A DNA stretch of 64,000 bases from Ditylenchus dipsaci. Taxonomy: Eukaryota; Nematoda; Chromadorea; Rhabditida; Anguinidae. Made by a program: the position numbers and the translations under genes. How positions within the stretch are numbered: position 1 is the stretch's first letter; every line of letters begins with the position of its first letter. Under the pieces are notes generated by a model. It ran no database searches. It was not told where the DNA came from and saw only the letters and a list, made by a program, of their open reading frames with translations. Positions 43,314 through 56,500 of this stretch are shown here, in pieces. Where the stretch lies: NCBI GenBank assembly GCA_004194705.1, contig SADC01000206.1, positions 1 through 64,000 on the forward strand. The letters run 5' to 3'.

Positions 43314-43518
43314 CTAAAAACAGAAAAGATTTGTGGTCAGTCCTATTTACGATTTTAGTGACCAAAGTCCGGCATATACAGCCACAAGAAAAAATCAAAG
43401 CGACTAGAGTGTACAATTTTAAGCGATAGATGATTAATTTTACAGATGATTAAACGAAAAATAAAGCAAAAATAAATTCTGGTCTTGCAACGAATAGGCA
43501 GCTTAAATTCGTTTTGCC

Positions 43519-43665
43519 TAGGGTTGTACAATTCTCCGGAATTTCGGAGAATTCTCCGAAATTCTCCGGAATTTCCAGTTTTTCCTTATTAAATCCTCCA
43601 TATACTCGAGAGAATTCTCGGAGAATTCTCCGATTTTTATTTTTTCGGAGAATTATACAAACTTA
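43519..43665. mobile_element. hAT MITE, aattctccg type
   Basis: The 8-bp duplication gttttgcc (43511-43518, 43666-43673) flanks ends tagggttgtacaattctccg (offset by two bases) and, inverted, taagtttgtataattctccg. The body is repeated ggagaattctccg. It lies upstream of the eEF1B gene. Confidence 0.75.
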
Positions 43666-43679
43666 GTTTTGCCCAAATT

Positions 43680-45770
43680 TCGAAGCGATTTGAGTTTGGG
43701 AAAAATTAAAGTGGTCAAATTGTTTAAATTTATAGACTTATTTTAGTTCCGAAAAATGTTACCTATTGTCGATCGCTCACTTGACAGTAACGCTTGGCTG
43801 GTGGGTTTATGGATCAATTGCTCCGAAACTGTATGAAAATTTTTAGATTTTTGATCTCTTTTTTGTCATTTACCCTTCCCAGATTATCAAGCAACCCTGA
43901 AAAAAAAACTAGTTTTATTTTGGAGGAAAATTTGCTTGATTTAATAGGTCCTGTTGGTTTTTGAGAGTCTGAATAAATATTACTTCTCTTCGGAAATGGT
44001 CCTTTTCGAAATTGAAATTTCAAGGCCTTGACATAATTACTCCAAGATTTCAGGCCTAAGCGAAAACTATAGAAGCAATCAAAAACACAAAAGTTAATCA
44101 TTGTTTGAATGAACACAGCTCCTAAAAACCGAAAAGAAGTTTTAGCGACAAGGACATTTAATTTTAAGTCTTTTCTCTGATCAAAAGAAAAAGTAAGTCG
44201 TAAGTCTGGCATGGCACATTTTCTACAGGGTGACAATGAAAGATACTGTCATTTTTATAAAAAATAGCGAGCGCTTTTACACTGGGGTTCATAGACCTCG
44301 GGGCGATCCCTCGTGCTCTCTCCTAGATTTTCGATTATTCCACATCCAGCCGTGAAAATTTTCGGCCCAGTTAACACTGGATATCGATTTCTTGCCTCGG
44401 TTCCCCCCCCCCCCCGTTGTTTTTCGAATTATATTTTTTGTTATTTTTTTATGACAAGTATCTTTTTTGCCTTGTTTTTAGATCAAAAGTGCCTTGTTTC
44501 TGGCTCAAAGTTCCCTGTTTTTTTGTTAGTCAATGCGGAAAGTACATGAACAATTTTCTTCAAGTTGTATCACCATCAAGTAGCCCTGCTCTTCCAGTTT
44601 CTAATGGCGTATTATTTTTTGCAGTATCTTTGCAAAATCAAGCACAAAAAAATTAAAGTATGAAGCAAGTAAAAAAAATTCAAATAATTTGGTTGATATT
44701 TTTACTTTTTGTGCTGAATTTTATAATGATGCAACAATTATACTCCATCAGAAACTACAAGAGTAGGGCCCTTAACACTTCGACGGTCATGCGTTACAAT
44801 GGTCTCTACTTATAGAGAAATTCATGCTGAGCACAATGGTGGCGGTCGCTCTCGCTTCGATGACGGATAAATTAGGTGAAAACAGGCCCTTAAGGTGATC
44901 ACTCACTCAGTATGGTCGAAATTTCATAATAATTCATAATAATTCTAAGCCTTTTTTTTTATTTTAAAAGTCAAGATAAATTACTAGTTATTTATTGGGG
45001 TAGGGTTTTTCGAAATGTCCTACCCTGATTTTCTACGTGCCATAAAACTGTCTGAATATTATATATAGCTAAATAATTTTCAATAAGAAGGAACAGAACC
45101 TTACTGTTATTTTGACAAAAAACGCAGCAAGATTTTGTTATAAAATCGAGACTAAACAAGCAAAATATTATATAAATTGCAACATGAATTTACAATAACT
45201 TTTTTTTACTAGACAAATAATTGATTCTTAGTTTTTTGTCGTTATAGCCTTTTTCACGTGTTTTTAAAGACATGGATATGTTTTCTTGACTTCTTTTCAA
45301 AATTAGAACCAATTTTAGCAAATGTTTTATAGTCATTACCATCAATTTCTACATCAAAATCAAAACAACATTTCTTACATAAAATTCTCCAATAATTTAT
45401 TGTAAGATATTCTGTTTATTTCCTAATGATGAAAACCTCCGTTTATCTCCATTCACCATCCAACGCGGTGACTTATAATATCCGTCTAAATTTTTGTGGA
45501 AAATAAGAGCGTTAAGAAAAAGCAAATTTATTCGTAACATGTAACAACAGAAAAAGAGCGGCACTCAAATGGCAGAAATTAGTCAAATAAGATGAATCCG
45601 ATATCCTCGTCTCCCAGCGCTGGGCATGAATCCGGTGTAAGAATAAATTATTTGCGTAGTAAAAAAAAGTTAGTTCAAATTCGTGTTGCATTTATATAAT
45701 ATTTTTTCTAATAAAACAGAAATAAAAAACCAAATTTCACAAAAACACTAATAATACTAGGGTCTGCAGG
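43680..45770. other. Stretch without recognisable genes
   Basis: AT-rich sequence with a C homopolymer at 44403-44416 and scattered short frames that show no splice-bounded or conserved coding pattern. Around 44768-44900 the words gggcccttaacacttcg and aaacaggcccttaag near TTA may be the ends of a decayed Harbinger-like MITE, but the arms do not pair convincingly. Confidence 0.5.
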
Positions 45771-46200
45771 CGCCTATCGGAGCCTATGCCGTTCGGGAGC
45801 ATTAGTTGTTCGGGCACTGTTCCTGTGGTTCGGGAACATTAGTGGTTCATTTACATTAGTAGTTCGGGTAGATTAATCTTTCGAGTGCGTTAATGGTTAG
45901 GGTAGATCATCCACGCTACCTGTTAACCCACCTACTCTACCTCGTCTACCCTCGCCTATCGTGCATATCCTCGCCTATCTTCGCCTACCCTTGCCTATCC
46001 TCGCCTACCCTTGCCTATCTTCGCCTACTCTTGCCTATCCTCGCCTACCCTTGCCTATCTTCGCCTACCCTCGCCTATGCTCGCCTATCCTCACATATCC
46101 TGGCTTATCCAGGCCTATCCGCACCTTCCCTTACATATCCTCGCATATCCTCGCCTACCCTCGCCTATACTCACCTACCCTTGCCTATCGTTGCCTACAA
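45770..46200 (+). repeat. Two minisatellite arrays
   Basis: 45790-45900 repeats a unit of about 20 bp around cattagtggttcgggaa. 45945-46195 repeats about 10-20 bp units tcgcctaccctcgcctatcc and ttgcctatct. All copies lie in one orientation. Open frames here are repeat artefacts. The flank after 46200 resembles that after the array at 27040. Confidence 0.7.
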
Positions 46201-46844
46201 ATGTAGTTTTGAATTCATTCAAAATTTTTTATTTGAGAACAAAATTTTTGAAAATTGAGATTTTTCTCAAAAATAGCCTGCATACTTTTGTCAACGCCCC
46301 TCTTAAAAATGCGAATTTCTCGCCGTTCTTTTTTTTAAACGAAAGCTGACATCAAGGCAAATCTAAAAACATAACAACAAAAATTTTTTAGCCCTATATG
46401 ACCACATTTTTTGATAATTCATAAAAAGTGTGAACCATCCACCCACCCGACCCAAATACTATATAGAGATGGAAGAGAAAACGAAAAACTTCATTCAAAA
46501 ATTTTTTACTAAAATTTCGAAAAATGTCGATGTTTTTCCTGGTTACCCTGTAGCATTAGTTCCAGTCCTCTTGCTTGGTGCAACACTAATGACACACACA
46601 CAGACAACACTGCCTTGTAAGCAAAGAGTTTTTTTAGAGCTAGAAAAGGAGGCACAAATAGGTTTGTTTGTGGTGGGTGAGTGAAAGTCGGTGGGTGTGT
46701 GTACATATGCAGGACAAAAAATGCATACACACATACATTCCACTCGTCTGCTCTCTTTTTTTGGCGTACAAATAATGCCTCAATCCCTGCACAAAAAATA
46801 AACAAATCGATTCCATGAAATTAGTTTATGCCGTTTTTTCAAAA

Positions 46845-47075
46845 AGGGCATGCCCATGCTAAAAAGAGGTGGTGCCCGGGAATTCAAAATTTTTTCCTAA
46901 TCATCAAACTTCTCTACGGATTGTTCAGCTTGGTTTCTAACAAAATGAGGCCTCGAATTTAATTTTAGTTTAGTTGTGTTAGATACCAATCTGAAACGCC
47001 CGTAAAGAAGTTCAATGATTGGGAAATTTTTTAGAATCCTCGGGCACCACCTCTTATTAGCGTGGGCACTCCTCT
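46845..47075. mobile_element. TTAA fold-back family F, diverged complete copy
   Basis: The arms agggcatgcccatgctaaaa with gaggtggtgcccgggaattc on the left and gggcaccacctcttattagc with gtgggcactcctctttaa on the right match the F element at 31607. The TTAA target has decayed on the left. Confidence 0.65.
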
Positions 47076-47596
47076 TTAAAACTTATTAAACTAGTTTTCA
47101 GTACTTTCTAAAATATAATTTTAAAATATTTGTGGCAAAGTGAAAAAAAAATTGTTTATAAGAAGTATGGTGATAGGCTGAGAGCTTAGGTATCCTTTAC
47201 CAAGTCATAGACCTTTCCCCTTGAAAATGATTCTTGTTATTAGCTATCGAAAATTAGTTATAGTCACTTAAATGACTGTATTAATTTTTTTACTGAATTC
47301 GACCTCACGAAAAAATCTCTCCTGGAATTATAAAAATTTCGTTTTATGTTTGAGATTCATACAACCTTTATTAATCCGCCACACTTGACATTGAGGGACG
47401 ACTATCAAGTGGTGCCCATTTCAAGTGGTGACTATGATCTCGTGACAATCTCAAAAATTGAGTCAAAATATGGCTCAAACTTACAATATTCTCCTGTGGA
47501 CTTGCGATAGTTTGGGAGGAGCATACCTGTTTATCTTTTTCTCACATTGTTTTGCGACAAACATTTTTGAGTCCGTCCTAACGTATTAAAGAGATC

Positions 47597-50500
47597 ATGT
47601 ATGCAAAAATATTTTTTTTATTATATTTGAAGTCTAGCCTTTTAACTAAAGTTATTTTAGAAGTTACTACGATCAATAAAGAACACAGCTTGGCAAAAGA
47701 AAAATCAAAAGATGAAATTAACTTAAAAGCCCTCGAAATGTCTTGGCAGAACTATTTGATCCCCATTGTGGCGAGCAGTGTCTTAATGACTGCTTGTTGG
47801 TTAGTTTATTTTCCTTTTTGATCTAAAAAACTTAACCCTTTTTGCCCGAATTGATTTATTTTGAGTAAAAACCAAAAACACATTTTTGCGCTGAAATGGT
47901 CATTTAGGGGTGAAATCGGTAAAAAAATCGTTGTGATGGTTAAAATTTCAACATTTCGATAATTTGAAATGATTGGTTTAACAAACTTTTAACCCTAGGA
48001 TTAACGTTGACCCCAGAGCAGTATTAACACTCCGCCTCCCATGCGTAGTAATTGCCCGAATCGACTCAGAATTTCTCGCTGAACACGATAGTGCAAAAAA
48101 TTTTGAAAAAAAGTTGGTATGAGATGGTGAAAGCCCCTCCTGAAAGTAGGCTGTTTTCGGTCACCCTCAACTACCTAAAATTTTGAGAAATTTAGATGCT
48201 AGTCACCGAAATTTCTATTTCACCTAGGCGCAAAACCACCCAAAATTTTAACCTGGATCAGAGCTATTTATTGAGCCCAAACTTGCATCAGAGTGATCAT
48301 TTTTTCACAGAGAATTTACGATTTTCCCTCAAAGATCCAGTTTCTGGATATCCCTTTTTGCGACATTATAAAAGCCAAAGCTCTGCCTACAAATCATTTC
48401 TAGCTCAATGGTCAAAAGAACATGAAAGAACAAAATCTTGCGGTTCTTTTGGCACTAAATACAGCAGTAGTTTATCATAAAACACCGAATTCGTGTTCAG
48501 CGTAGTCGATTTGCATGTAAAACTGCTCTCGAAATAAAAAAGTCACTGTCGAATTTCGAATTCCGCTCAAGACAATAAATATTCAAATTTTAAATTCAAA
48601 CATAATTTGTCTCAATTTTATGATGAACTATTGCTGTATTTAGTGCCAAAAGAACCGCAAGATTTTGTTCTTTCATGTTCTTTTGACCATTGAGCTAGAA
48701 ATGATTTGTAGGCAGAGCTTTGGCTTTTATAATGTCGCAAAAAGGGATATCCAGAAACTGGATCTTTGAGGGAAAATCGTAAATTCTCTGTGAAAAAATG
48801 ATCACTCTGATGCAAGTTTGGGCTCAATAAATAGCTCTGATCCAGGTTAAAATTTTGGGTGGTTTTGCACCTAGGTGAAATAGAAATTTCGGTGACTACC
48901 ATCTAAATTTCTCAAAATTTTAGGTAGTTGAGGGTGACCAAAAACAGCCTACTTTCAGGAGGGGTTTTCACCATCTCATACCAACTTTTTTTCAAAATTT
49001 TTTGCACTATCGTGTTCAGCGAGAAATTCTGAGTCGATTCGGGCAATTACTACGCATGGGAGGCGGAGTGTTAAAAGCATCGTAACTTTTATGTAAACAA
49101 TGCTAAGTGCTGATTTTTTCTGACTTTGTTTGCCTCGTTGTTAGCTACATTTTGACTATTTTTTTTAAGGTTTAGCGATTTATTTTTGTTGTTTTACAAA
49201 AAAAAAGCACCTTTTACGGCTGGGGTCAATGTTGACCCCAAGGCCTTTGAAGGTTGTTAATAGGCGTCTCGTGAACAATTTTAACACCAGCTAAGTGCTT
49301 TCTTGTAACGCAGCTGGAAAGCTACAAGACGTATTTCACAGAAAAGTTTCGAAAAATCTGAGTGTTGGGACATGGTTTTTGGAAAAAAATCAATTTCTTT
49401 AAAAAATGACCAACATCAGAAAAAAAAGTTGGAGAAACTTGGACTTCGGTCATTTTTTTAAGCTCTCCCCACACTCCGGCGTAACACGACCCGCGTAACA
49501 CAATTTGACTAGTGTTACGCGTAACACTGTTTTTGAGTCGCGTAACACGAGTGGCGTAACACGAGTTAAGTAACAGAATTTGTTACCCGACCCGTGTTAC
49601 GCATGTCTGTTACGCGTAACACTGCTTTCGAGTCACGTAACAAAGTCTCGTAACACACTATTTTGTTACGCGTAACATCGAGTCACGTAACACCTGATTT
49701 TCGGCTTCTGAATTCATTTTTTTGTGTTTTGACCTTTTGAAATATTTGTCTTCTTATGTTTAACGGGATTTAAAGGGATTGAAGTTTCTAAAAAATAGAA
49801 TTTTCTGAAGAGATAGAAATTTTCCTATTTAGGAAGCATCTCATGTTACGCGAGTTGAGTTACGTAACAATACATTGGTTAAACATTGCGGCACTTCTAC
49901 TAAATGAATTTTCCCAAAATATGTCAAAATTCGTGTTTTTGGCCATTTTTCGGACAATTTTCTTTTCTCTACAAGGAAAACTTTTTTTCCATATTGCAGA
50001 AAAAAAGAACGCAATTTTTCCCATGGCCAAACTCGCTAACAATACCCTGTTACGTGACTCGCTTTTGCTAAGTTATATCCCCATATAGTATTTGGATCCG
50101 CTGTGTGTTTTAACTTAGAGCTCAACTTTCTGCTACGTTTTGCGAACCTATGTTGGATATCTTTCCGGAGCACTCAAGTACAGCATATTAGTTTCTTTTT
50201 AAGTACAAAATGTATGATCAAAGTTTGCACTAAAAAAATTTCCTGCCGTCCAAATTGGAGATAATGTATTTTAGCCTGGATTTTTTGTGGATGTTTGGGT
50301 TCCCGACTTTCTCCCAATTTTCGCAAACTCATCTTTCGGTTGGTATCCAGGTAGTCGTATTCAGATGGGGTAACCCAGGTGGTGGTGCCCAGGTGCTGAT
50401 GCTCAGGTGGTCATGCCCCGGTGGCTGAATTTTTTTTAACAAACTCATAATGCAGTCGTGTCTCGATACAACGCAACCCTTGAAATGATTCCAGCAAAAA

Positions 50501-53500
50501 GAATTTGGTCATATTCACGTTCGGTATAACGCGACCTTTTTCTGGTCCCAAGGGGTCGCGTTATGTCGAGACTTGACTATATAAAATACTGCGTTAATAT
50601 TGGCAGCCTATTTAAAAAATTAGTTTATTTTAAACAATCATCAGATTGTCAGCAAATTCGTGCATATACCCTAAATGACTTTATAATGACTAGAGTCGCT
50701 AATAGGCGCTTGTAACCCCTTAATAATATGAAATCTAACCGTTTTTCAAAAAGATAGAATTACACGAAAAATTGTTGTATCTTCTAGAAGATTCAGGATA
50801 CCTTCTGGTCGTACACTTTCCGGATAGTTGAGGTGGGATCAAGGCGATTTGCTCACACTCCAGGCGACTGGAGTAGCATTCAGGCGTTTGGGGCACCCTC
50901 CAGGCAGTTTTAGTACCTTTCAGGTAAACAGGGTATCCAGATGGTTGAGTTACTATCCAAATAAATTTTCATCGGTATTTTGAATTAAATTAAAAAAAGC
51001 ACTATGTTACGCGCCTCGTCTCAGCCATATCTATCGATAAAAAAAAAGATCGCGAAAAATAAATAATGATCCTGGTCTAAAATATAAAAAAAATAGCACT
51101 TGCTGATGGTAAACACTATATAAAGATGATTTCTATGCAAAGATGGGTTTTGTGAATAGCCCTGTGAAAAAGAATGCGCGGATATCTGAATAAAAAGATA
51201 GGAAATTCTCGGAGGGATAGAGACTGTGTATTTTTAGGAGGACTTGATATAATGTGCCCTGGCATTGGATCAGACTTTTCAGGTGTTATCACCTGATTCA
51301 GACCACCTGAGTACTTGGGCTCTGCCACTACCTTGATCTGTCTGTTGGACAGAGAAAACTGTAAATATCTTTCCTGTATGTCTCCAGTTAGCATCCTTTA
51401 CCTTTGTATGATCGCCGTTTAAACGTAAATGTTGACAAACAAGAAAGAATCGTTGACCTCAAATGTGTTACGCGACTCGGTTGTTACGCGTAACATCAAA
51501 AAGTGCTGTTACGCGACTTTTGTTACGCGGGTCTGTTACGAGACTCAAAAAAAGTGTTACGCGTAACAGGCTCGCGTAACACGAGTAGCGTAACAGAATT
51601 TGTTACGTGTTACGTGTTACGCCGGAGTGTGGGGAGAGCTTTAAGAAATTGATTTTTTTTCAAAAGCCGTATCTCAACACTCAGATTTTTCGGAACTTTT
51701 CTGTGAAATACGTCTTGTAGCTTTCTAGCTGCGCTACAAGATATCACTAAGCTGGTGTTAAAATTGTTCACGAGATGCCTATTAACAACCTTCGAAGGCC
51801 TTGGGTCAACATTGACCCCAGCCTTAAAAGATGCTAATACTTTTTCCTTTAGTCCTAAGGTTAAAATTGTTTTGGAATTTTTTCAACTGAACTTTGGGAA
51901 TCTTATCTGAGCAAGTTAATGCCCAAAATTTACTTTATTGTCTCAGCTGCCTTCTGAGTCAAAAGTTGTCTAAATACTGTTAAAAAAGTGATTCAAACAC
52001 AAAATAAAAGAAGAAAATTTTGAATTTGGAATGGGTAAATGGATGCTTTGGAATGGATGCTTGTTCAAAACTTGCTTCTTGCTTTTCAAAAAACTGCTTA
52101 TTTTTCACACTGAAAAAACCAATTGAAAAAATCGAATAATTTTTACAAGTTCACTGGTATTTTTGTTAAAGTTTTTGATTTTTTGTAAAGCATGGTAACA
52201 AAATCTCAATATCAAAATCTCACTATTTTGTAGCGCATATAAATTAGCTAGAAAATTTTTTTATAGAATAATTTTTGAAACTATTAGGTTGTCTCATAGA
52301 TACGTTCGCTTTTTTAAAATGAAAATTTTCTCGCATTGTGTTTTTTCTATAATGTTTTTTAAGAGTTATCAAAAATTGACATGTGATTTTGTAGCTTACA
52401 AAATCGGCTACGAAATGATATGTCAACTTTTGAAAAATTGAAATTTTTATCAAAAAAAATGCCATGAAAATTTTATTTGAAAAACCGAACGTATTTATGA
52501 CACAACCTAATATGCTTGTTGATATATGGAATTATGAAAAGCAACCCCCTAAAAAATGACAAAAACGAAAAAAAGCTTTTTGAACGAGTGTGAACTTTCC
52601 GTCATGTGATTAAAAATATGGCCAAACGAAATAATTCTTAAAGAAACGCCAGTGATAGAAAAAAAATAAAAATATTGAAATCTCTAAATCTGGCCGATCA
52701 TACATAGGGAGATTAAAAATACCAATTACATATGTCTGTAGAAGACATAGGTGGGTCGTAGAAGACAAAAAAGGTGTCTTCTACAGGATTTTAAGAGGTG
52801 GCTGAAAAAGTCTAAAAGTTTAAAAATGTTAAAAAAGGGGCATTTTTTACCCCCCCCCCCCAAATGGGGGTTTTTGAGCAAAAACCCGCCCCAAAATCCC
52901 CATTAATAGATACACTATAGATAAAGATACTGCATAGTTAAAGTAGATGATATAGTGTTATCAACTATTAAAAAACAAACTTTAGATAAATAATAAGTGT
53001 TGGGCCTATATAGCCCAGCGATTTGATGAGCTATTCTCTTTAGGTAGAGTGAATAACCACGAAGATCTTTAGGCTTGAGTTCAGAATCCCCCCCCCACGG
53101 GGACTGATCAGATGGAGGAGATAACATCATATTCGTGTTTCTCGACCCCGATTTCATGAGAAAGCCGGCTGTTTTTTTAGTTCTGAGAAAAAAAAATTTT
53201 TCGAACCACAGGGGGTATCATGGTTTTTTAGTCAAAATTTGAAAAATTTAAATTGGCGCCTTTTGAATTTTAAAGGGAATAAGGGCTGTATAGGGAGGGA
53301 AGGAACAAAAGGGGCCACTAATCATAGAAGGCTCACTAACAAGAAGATGTTGAACATAGTTTTGAATACTGGGGCCTACCGCATAAATAAACTCTGGTAT
53401 GCATGCTTTTTCATGCATCCAGAGTCATTTTCGAGTGATTTGTGTCTAAGGTATGTGGGTGCGCGCATCTCTAACTCTCAAGCCCCCTGCGCCCCGAAGG

Positions 53501-56500
53501 GGCGCAGGGGCTTGAGAGTTAGAGATGCGCGCACTCACTTACCTTAGACATGATTCCGAGAATAACTCTTGACCATAAAATGCATATAGAGTCTCTTTTT
53601 GCCACGGCCCAGTTGAAAACATGGTGAGGCAATCGAAGAATACAAACATTTCAATTTCTGACGTTCTGCCATAAAAGTGGCCCCCTTTTACTCCCTTCCC
53701 CTCCCAATACAGCCCTTAATCAGTGATGTAAAAGCACCGGTGCGGGCACCGGTGCCGGTGCCAAGTTTTTGCTGGCACCGGTGCTGGTGCCGGTGCCCAA
53801 TTTCATCGAAAAAGCACCGGCACCGGTGCCGCACCGGTGCCGGTGCCAATTTTTTCGCTGGCACCGCTGCCTATTTTTAACAAAAATTCGAATATTTTTT
53901 TTCAATTTCAGTAAAACATGAAGTGCAGATGCCACTTTTTGCTCGAGTAAAGGAGGGACATTTCATGTATGCACCGCCCTAGGTCATAGGTTCGACTACC
54001 ACCGGCTGCATACCTTATTTTTTTTCTCCTTTTATTCACAAGTTTAGTGTCAAAATGTAGCCAAGGTTATGGGCTTTCATTTGAGCTATTATACAGATGA
54101 AAAATTAGTATAAAGTGTTAGCTAAAATTCAAAAAACATTGAACCATGTCCAATTCGATGAAATCCTAAATATGACTATACCAGTACTTTTCGATAGTAT
54201 TCTGGAACTGATGTTTTTTCCCAATTTTTATTTACACACTCATTTGCAACCTTACACTCAAAATGTAGCCCGGCTACTTGCCGTCATTTTCAGCATACGT
54301 TGTATGAAACAATGTAAATTGAAATCTCAAAAAATGTCAGTTTCTAATTAATACTGAAATCCTACCTCTCAATAGTACTTATTTCTTCCCTGGTCAAACA
54401 TTTGCTAGCTACCTTGCTTTTCTGAAGTGATTTTGGTGTGAAAAAATTTCTATCTTGTTCCCCATGAAATTCTGACTCTAGAAAGTCACTAAAAGCGTTG
54501 ATAAATAAATAGAATTGGTGGAGGCTCAGGCTATATGAGACTAAGTACGCATCATTTTTGCTGGTTTCCTTTGATTTTGATGGTCATTTGCTTTAAATCG
54601 CAAAATTGAGGCAGTTGCTAACAGCGAAGCAGTGCTGGAAATGATCGAAATCGATTGCACGATAGTTTTTGACTCTAGATGTCACTAAACTTAGTAAAAA
54701 ATAAAAAAATGTGCACCTAGCGGGATAAGAACAGTCGATTTTGGGCGATGCGTATATGAAGTGTTTGAAACAACAAAACTCATTCCCGTTGAAAATTAAA
54801 CTTTTTTACTTGAAAAATGTACTGAATGTGATAGGCACCGGTGCCGGTGCAAATGTTCAGCCAGGTGCCGGCACCGGTGCCGGTGCCCCATTTAAGCCCG
54901 GTGCGGCACCGGTGCCGGTGCCGACACCAGGCACCGGTGCCGGTGCGGTGCCGGTGCCAAAATTTACATTTTTACATCACTGCCCTTAATCCCTTTTAAA
55001 TTCAAAAGGCGCCAATTCAAATTTTTCAAATTTTGACTAAAAAACCATGATACCCCCCTGTGGTTCGAAAAAATTTTTTTTTCTCAGAATTAAAAAAACA
55101 GCCGGCTTTCTCAGGAAATCGGGGTCGAGAAACACGAATATGATGTTATCTCCTCCATCTGATCAGTCCCCGTGGGGGGGGGATTCGAAACTGCAACCGA
55201 TCTTTAATCTTTTGTTCGACAGTCGCTTGATTAGAAACCTTTCGTTTAAAAGACACTAAAAAACCTGAATTAATAAGTTTAAGCCGGAGGCGATGGCATT
55301 GTCTTTGTAAACGTTGATAAGTTTTATTAATGCTCATCTCGGCTGATTACTCTAAGCTAAGAGTATTCGATAAACACCTCCTTTATTTAAAGTCATTCTT
55401 TTAACTACACCACCGTAAGTGATTAATAAAGAACTACCCACTTTGATTGTTAAACTATGGGGAAAGTAGTAGGTTGTCTGTGGTCCAGAAAAGACATCAA
55501 TTGGTGTATGGGAATCCTCACAAAGTGGACAAACCAAATGATTCTTCGCTCTCAAAAAGACAAACTTAGTTTTATTTTCTAACTTTTTATAGCTTAATTG
55601 TTTATTAATTATCATATGAAAATATTATATAAATTAATGATAAGTTATGGAGATTAAAAACACCAATTACATATGTCTGTAGAAGACATAGGTGGGTCGT
55701 AGAAGACGTTTATTAATTATCTGCATTTTATAATAAACCATACTATTTCACACCTTATGGCTTCTATACGATAAAAAACGAATTTTTTTTTGAGTATTTG
55801 AGCAGATTCTGTATTCGCATTTTTTGCCTAACATGCTTGTATCAAAGTGAAACAAGGTTGAAATCAACCGTTTTTTGCAATTGTTAAAATTCGCTACTAA
55901 ATTTTAGACATCTGCTGTTGCAATATAATTTGATCAAAAAACGTTTTTATAGGTGTGTAGGACACTGGGGACTATCCTTTCTGTGGATATTTTTATTTGT
56001 GATTCTTTATGTGCTCAAAACTCACTATTGGATCCGCAAAGAGCAGAAAAGATTGCGCATCCGCAATGTTATTATACGAGAGCGAGAGGTAAACTTTAAT
56101 TTCTAGCATAAAAAATTTAGTGCTTTGGTTTCAGGCTATCATGGCACAATTCAGCAAACTCAGCGACTCTGAACTGCCAGCCTGGGTGCAGTTTCCAGAC
56201 ACTGAGCGGATTGAATGGGTCAACAAGGTTACTATTTAATGACAGCCTTTTCAGGAACAAACTCGATTTTTGAGACTCCAAAATTACTTTACCTGACTAT
56301 TAGATCCAGGTTAAGAATTGATCAAATAATTCTTGGAGACCAGTTAGCGGAATATCGGTTTTTAGAACAAAAAAGATTGCTGAAAATCGTATAAAGATCG
56401 TCTTAAAACCAAAATATTTGGTTACATGAGCAACAGTAATAATAGCGTGGCCATGCCCTTTAAAGGGAGGGTGCATATTACGTAGGATTTTTCACCATTG

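Larger units (their letters stand above)
47993..51860. mobile_element. piggyBac-like TTAA fold-back element, host of two insertions
   Basis: TTAA at 47989-47992 and 51861-51864 flanks ends ccctaggattaacgttgacc and, inverted, ccttaggactaaag, like piggyBac termini. Long inner arms (ttgaccccagagc, ttttctgactttgtt, gcctttgaaggttgttaata, gtatttcacagaaaagttt and their inverses near 51660-51835) form a fold-back closely related to 59114-59761. It contains the palindrome 48028-49070 and the Harbinger-like element 49461-51640. It sits in intron 1 of the E-Syt gene. Confidence 0.8.
52915..55337 (-). pseudogene. Unknown AT-rich reading frame split by a transposon
   Basis: The 5' part (55337-55207) starts MSINKTYQRLQRQCHRLRLK. 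The 3' part (53063-52915) contains GYSLYLKRIAHQIAGLYRPN and ends with a stop near 52915. Between them lies the B element with its 8-bp duplication. Taking out the element and one duplication copy leaves the frame open across the junction, so this was an open frame when the element inserted. It is strongly basic and AT-rich, starts 15 bp after the stop of the preceding frame, and has no visible introns, unlike the host genes. Family not recognised. Confidence 0.45.
52705..55706. repeat. 60-bp direct repeats flanking a two-frame block
   Basis: ggagattaaaaa(t/c)accaat, then tacatatgtctgtagaagac and ataggtgggtcgtagaagac occur at about 52709-52768 and again at about 55651-55706, same orientation. 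Between them lie the two minus-strand frames and the B element. The repeats could be long terminal copies, or duplication endpoints, of an older insert. Confidence 0.5.

Noticed and set aside
45893..46349. Three overlapping open frames of 80-121 codons rich in Ala-Tyr-Pro-Leu
   Set aside because: Long overlapping frames arise from the cctacccttg minisatellite; none has splice signals or conserved features.
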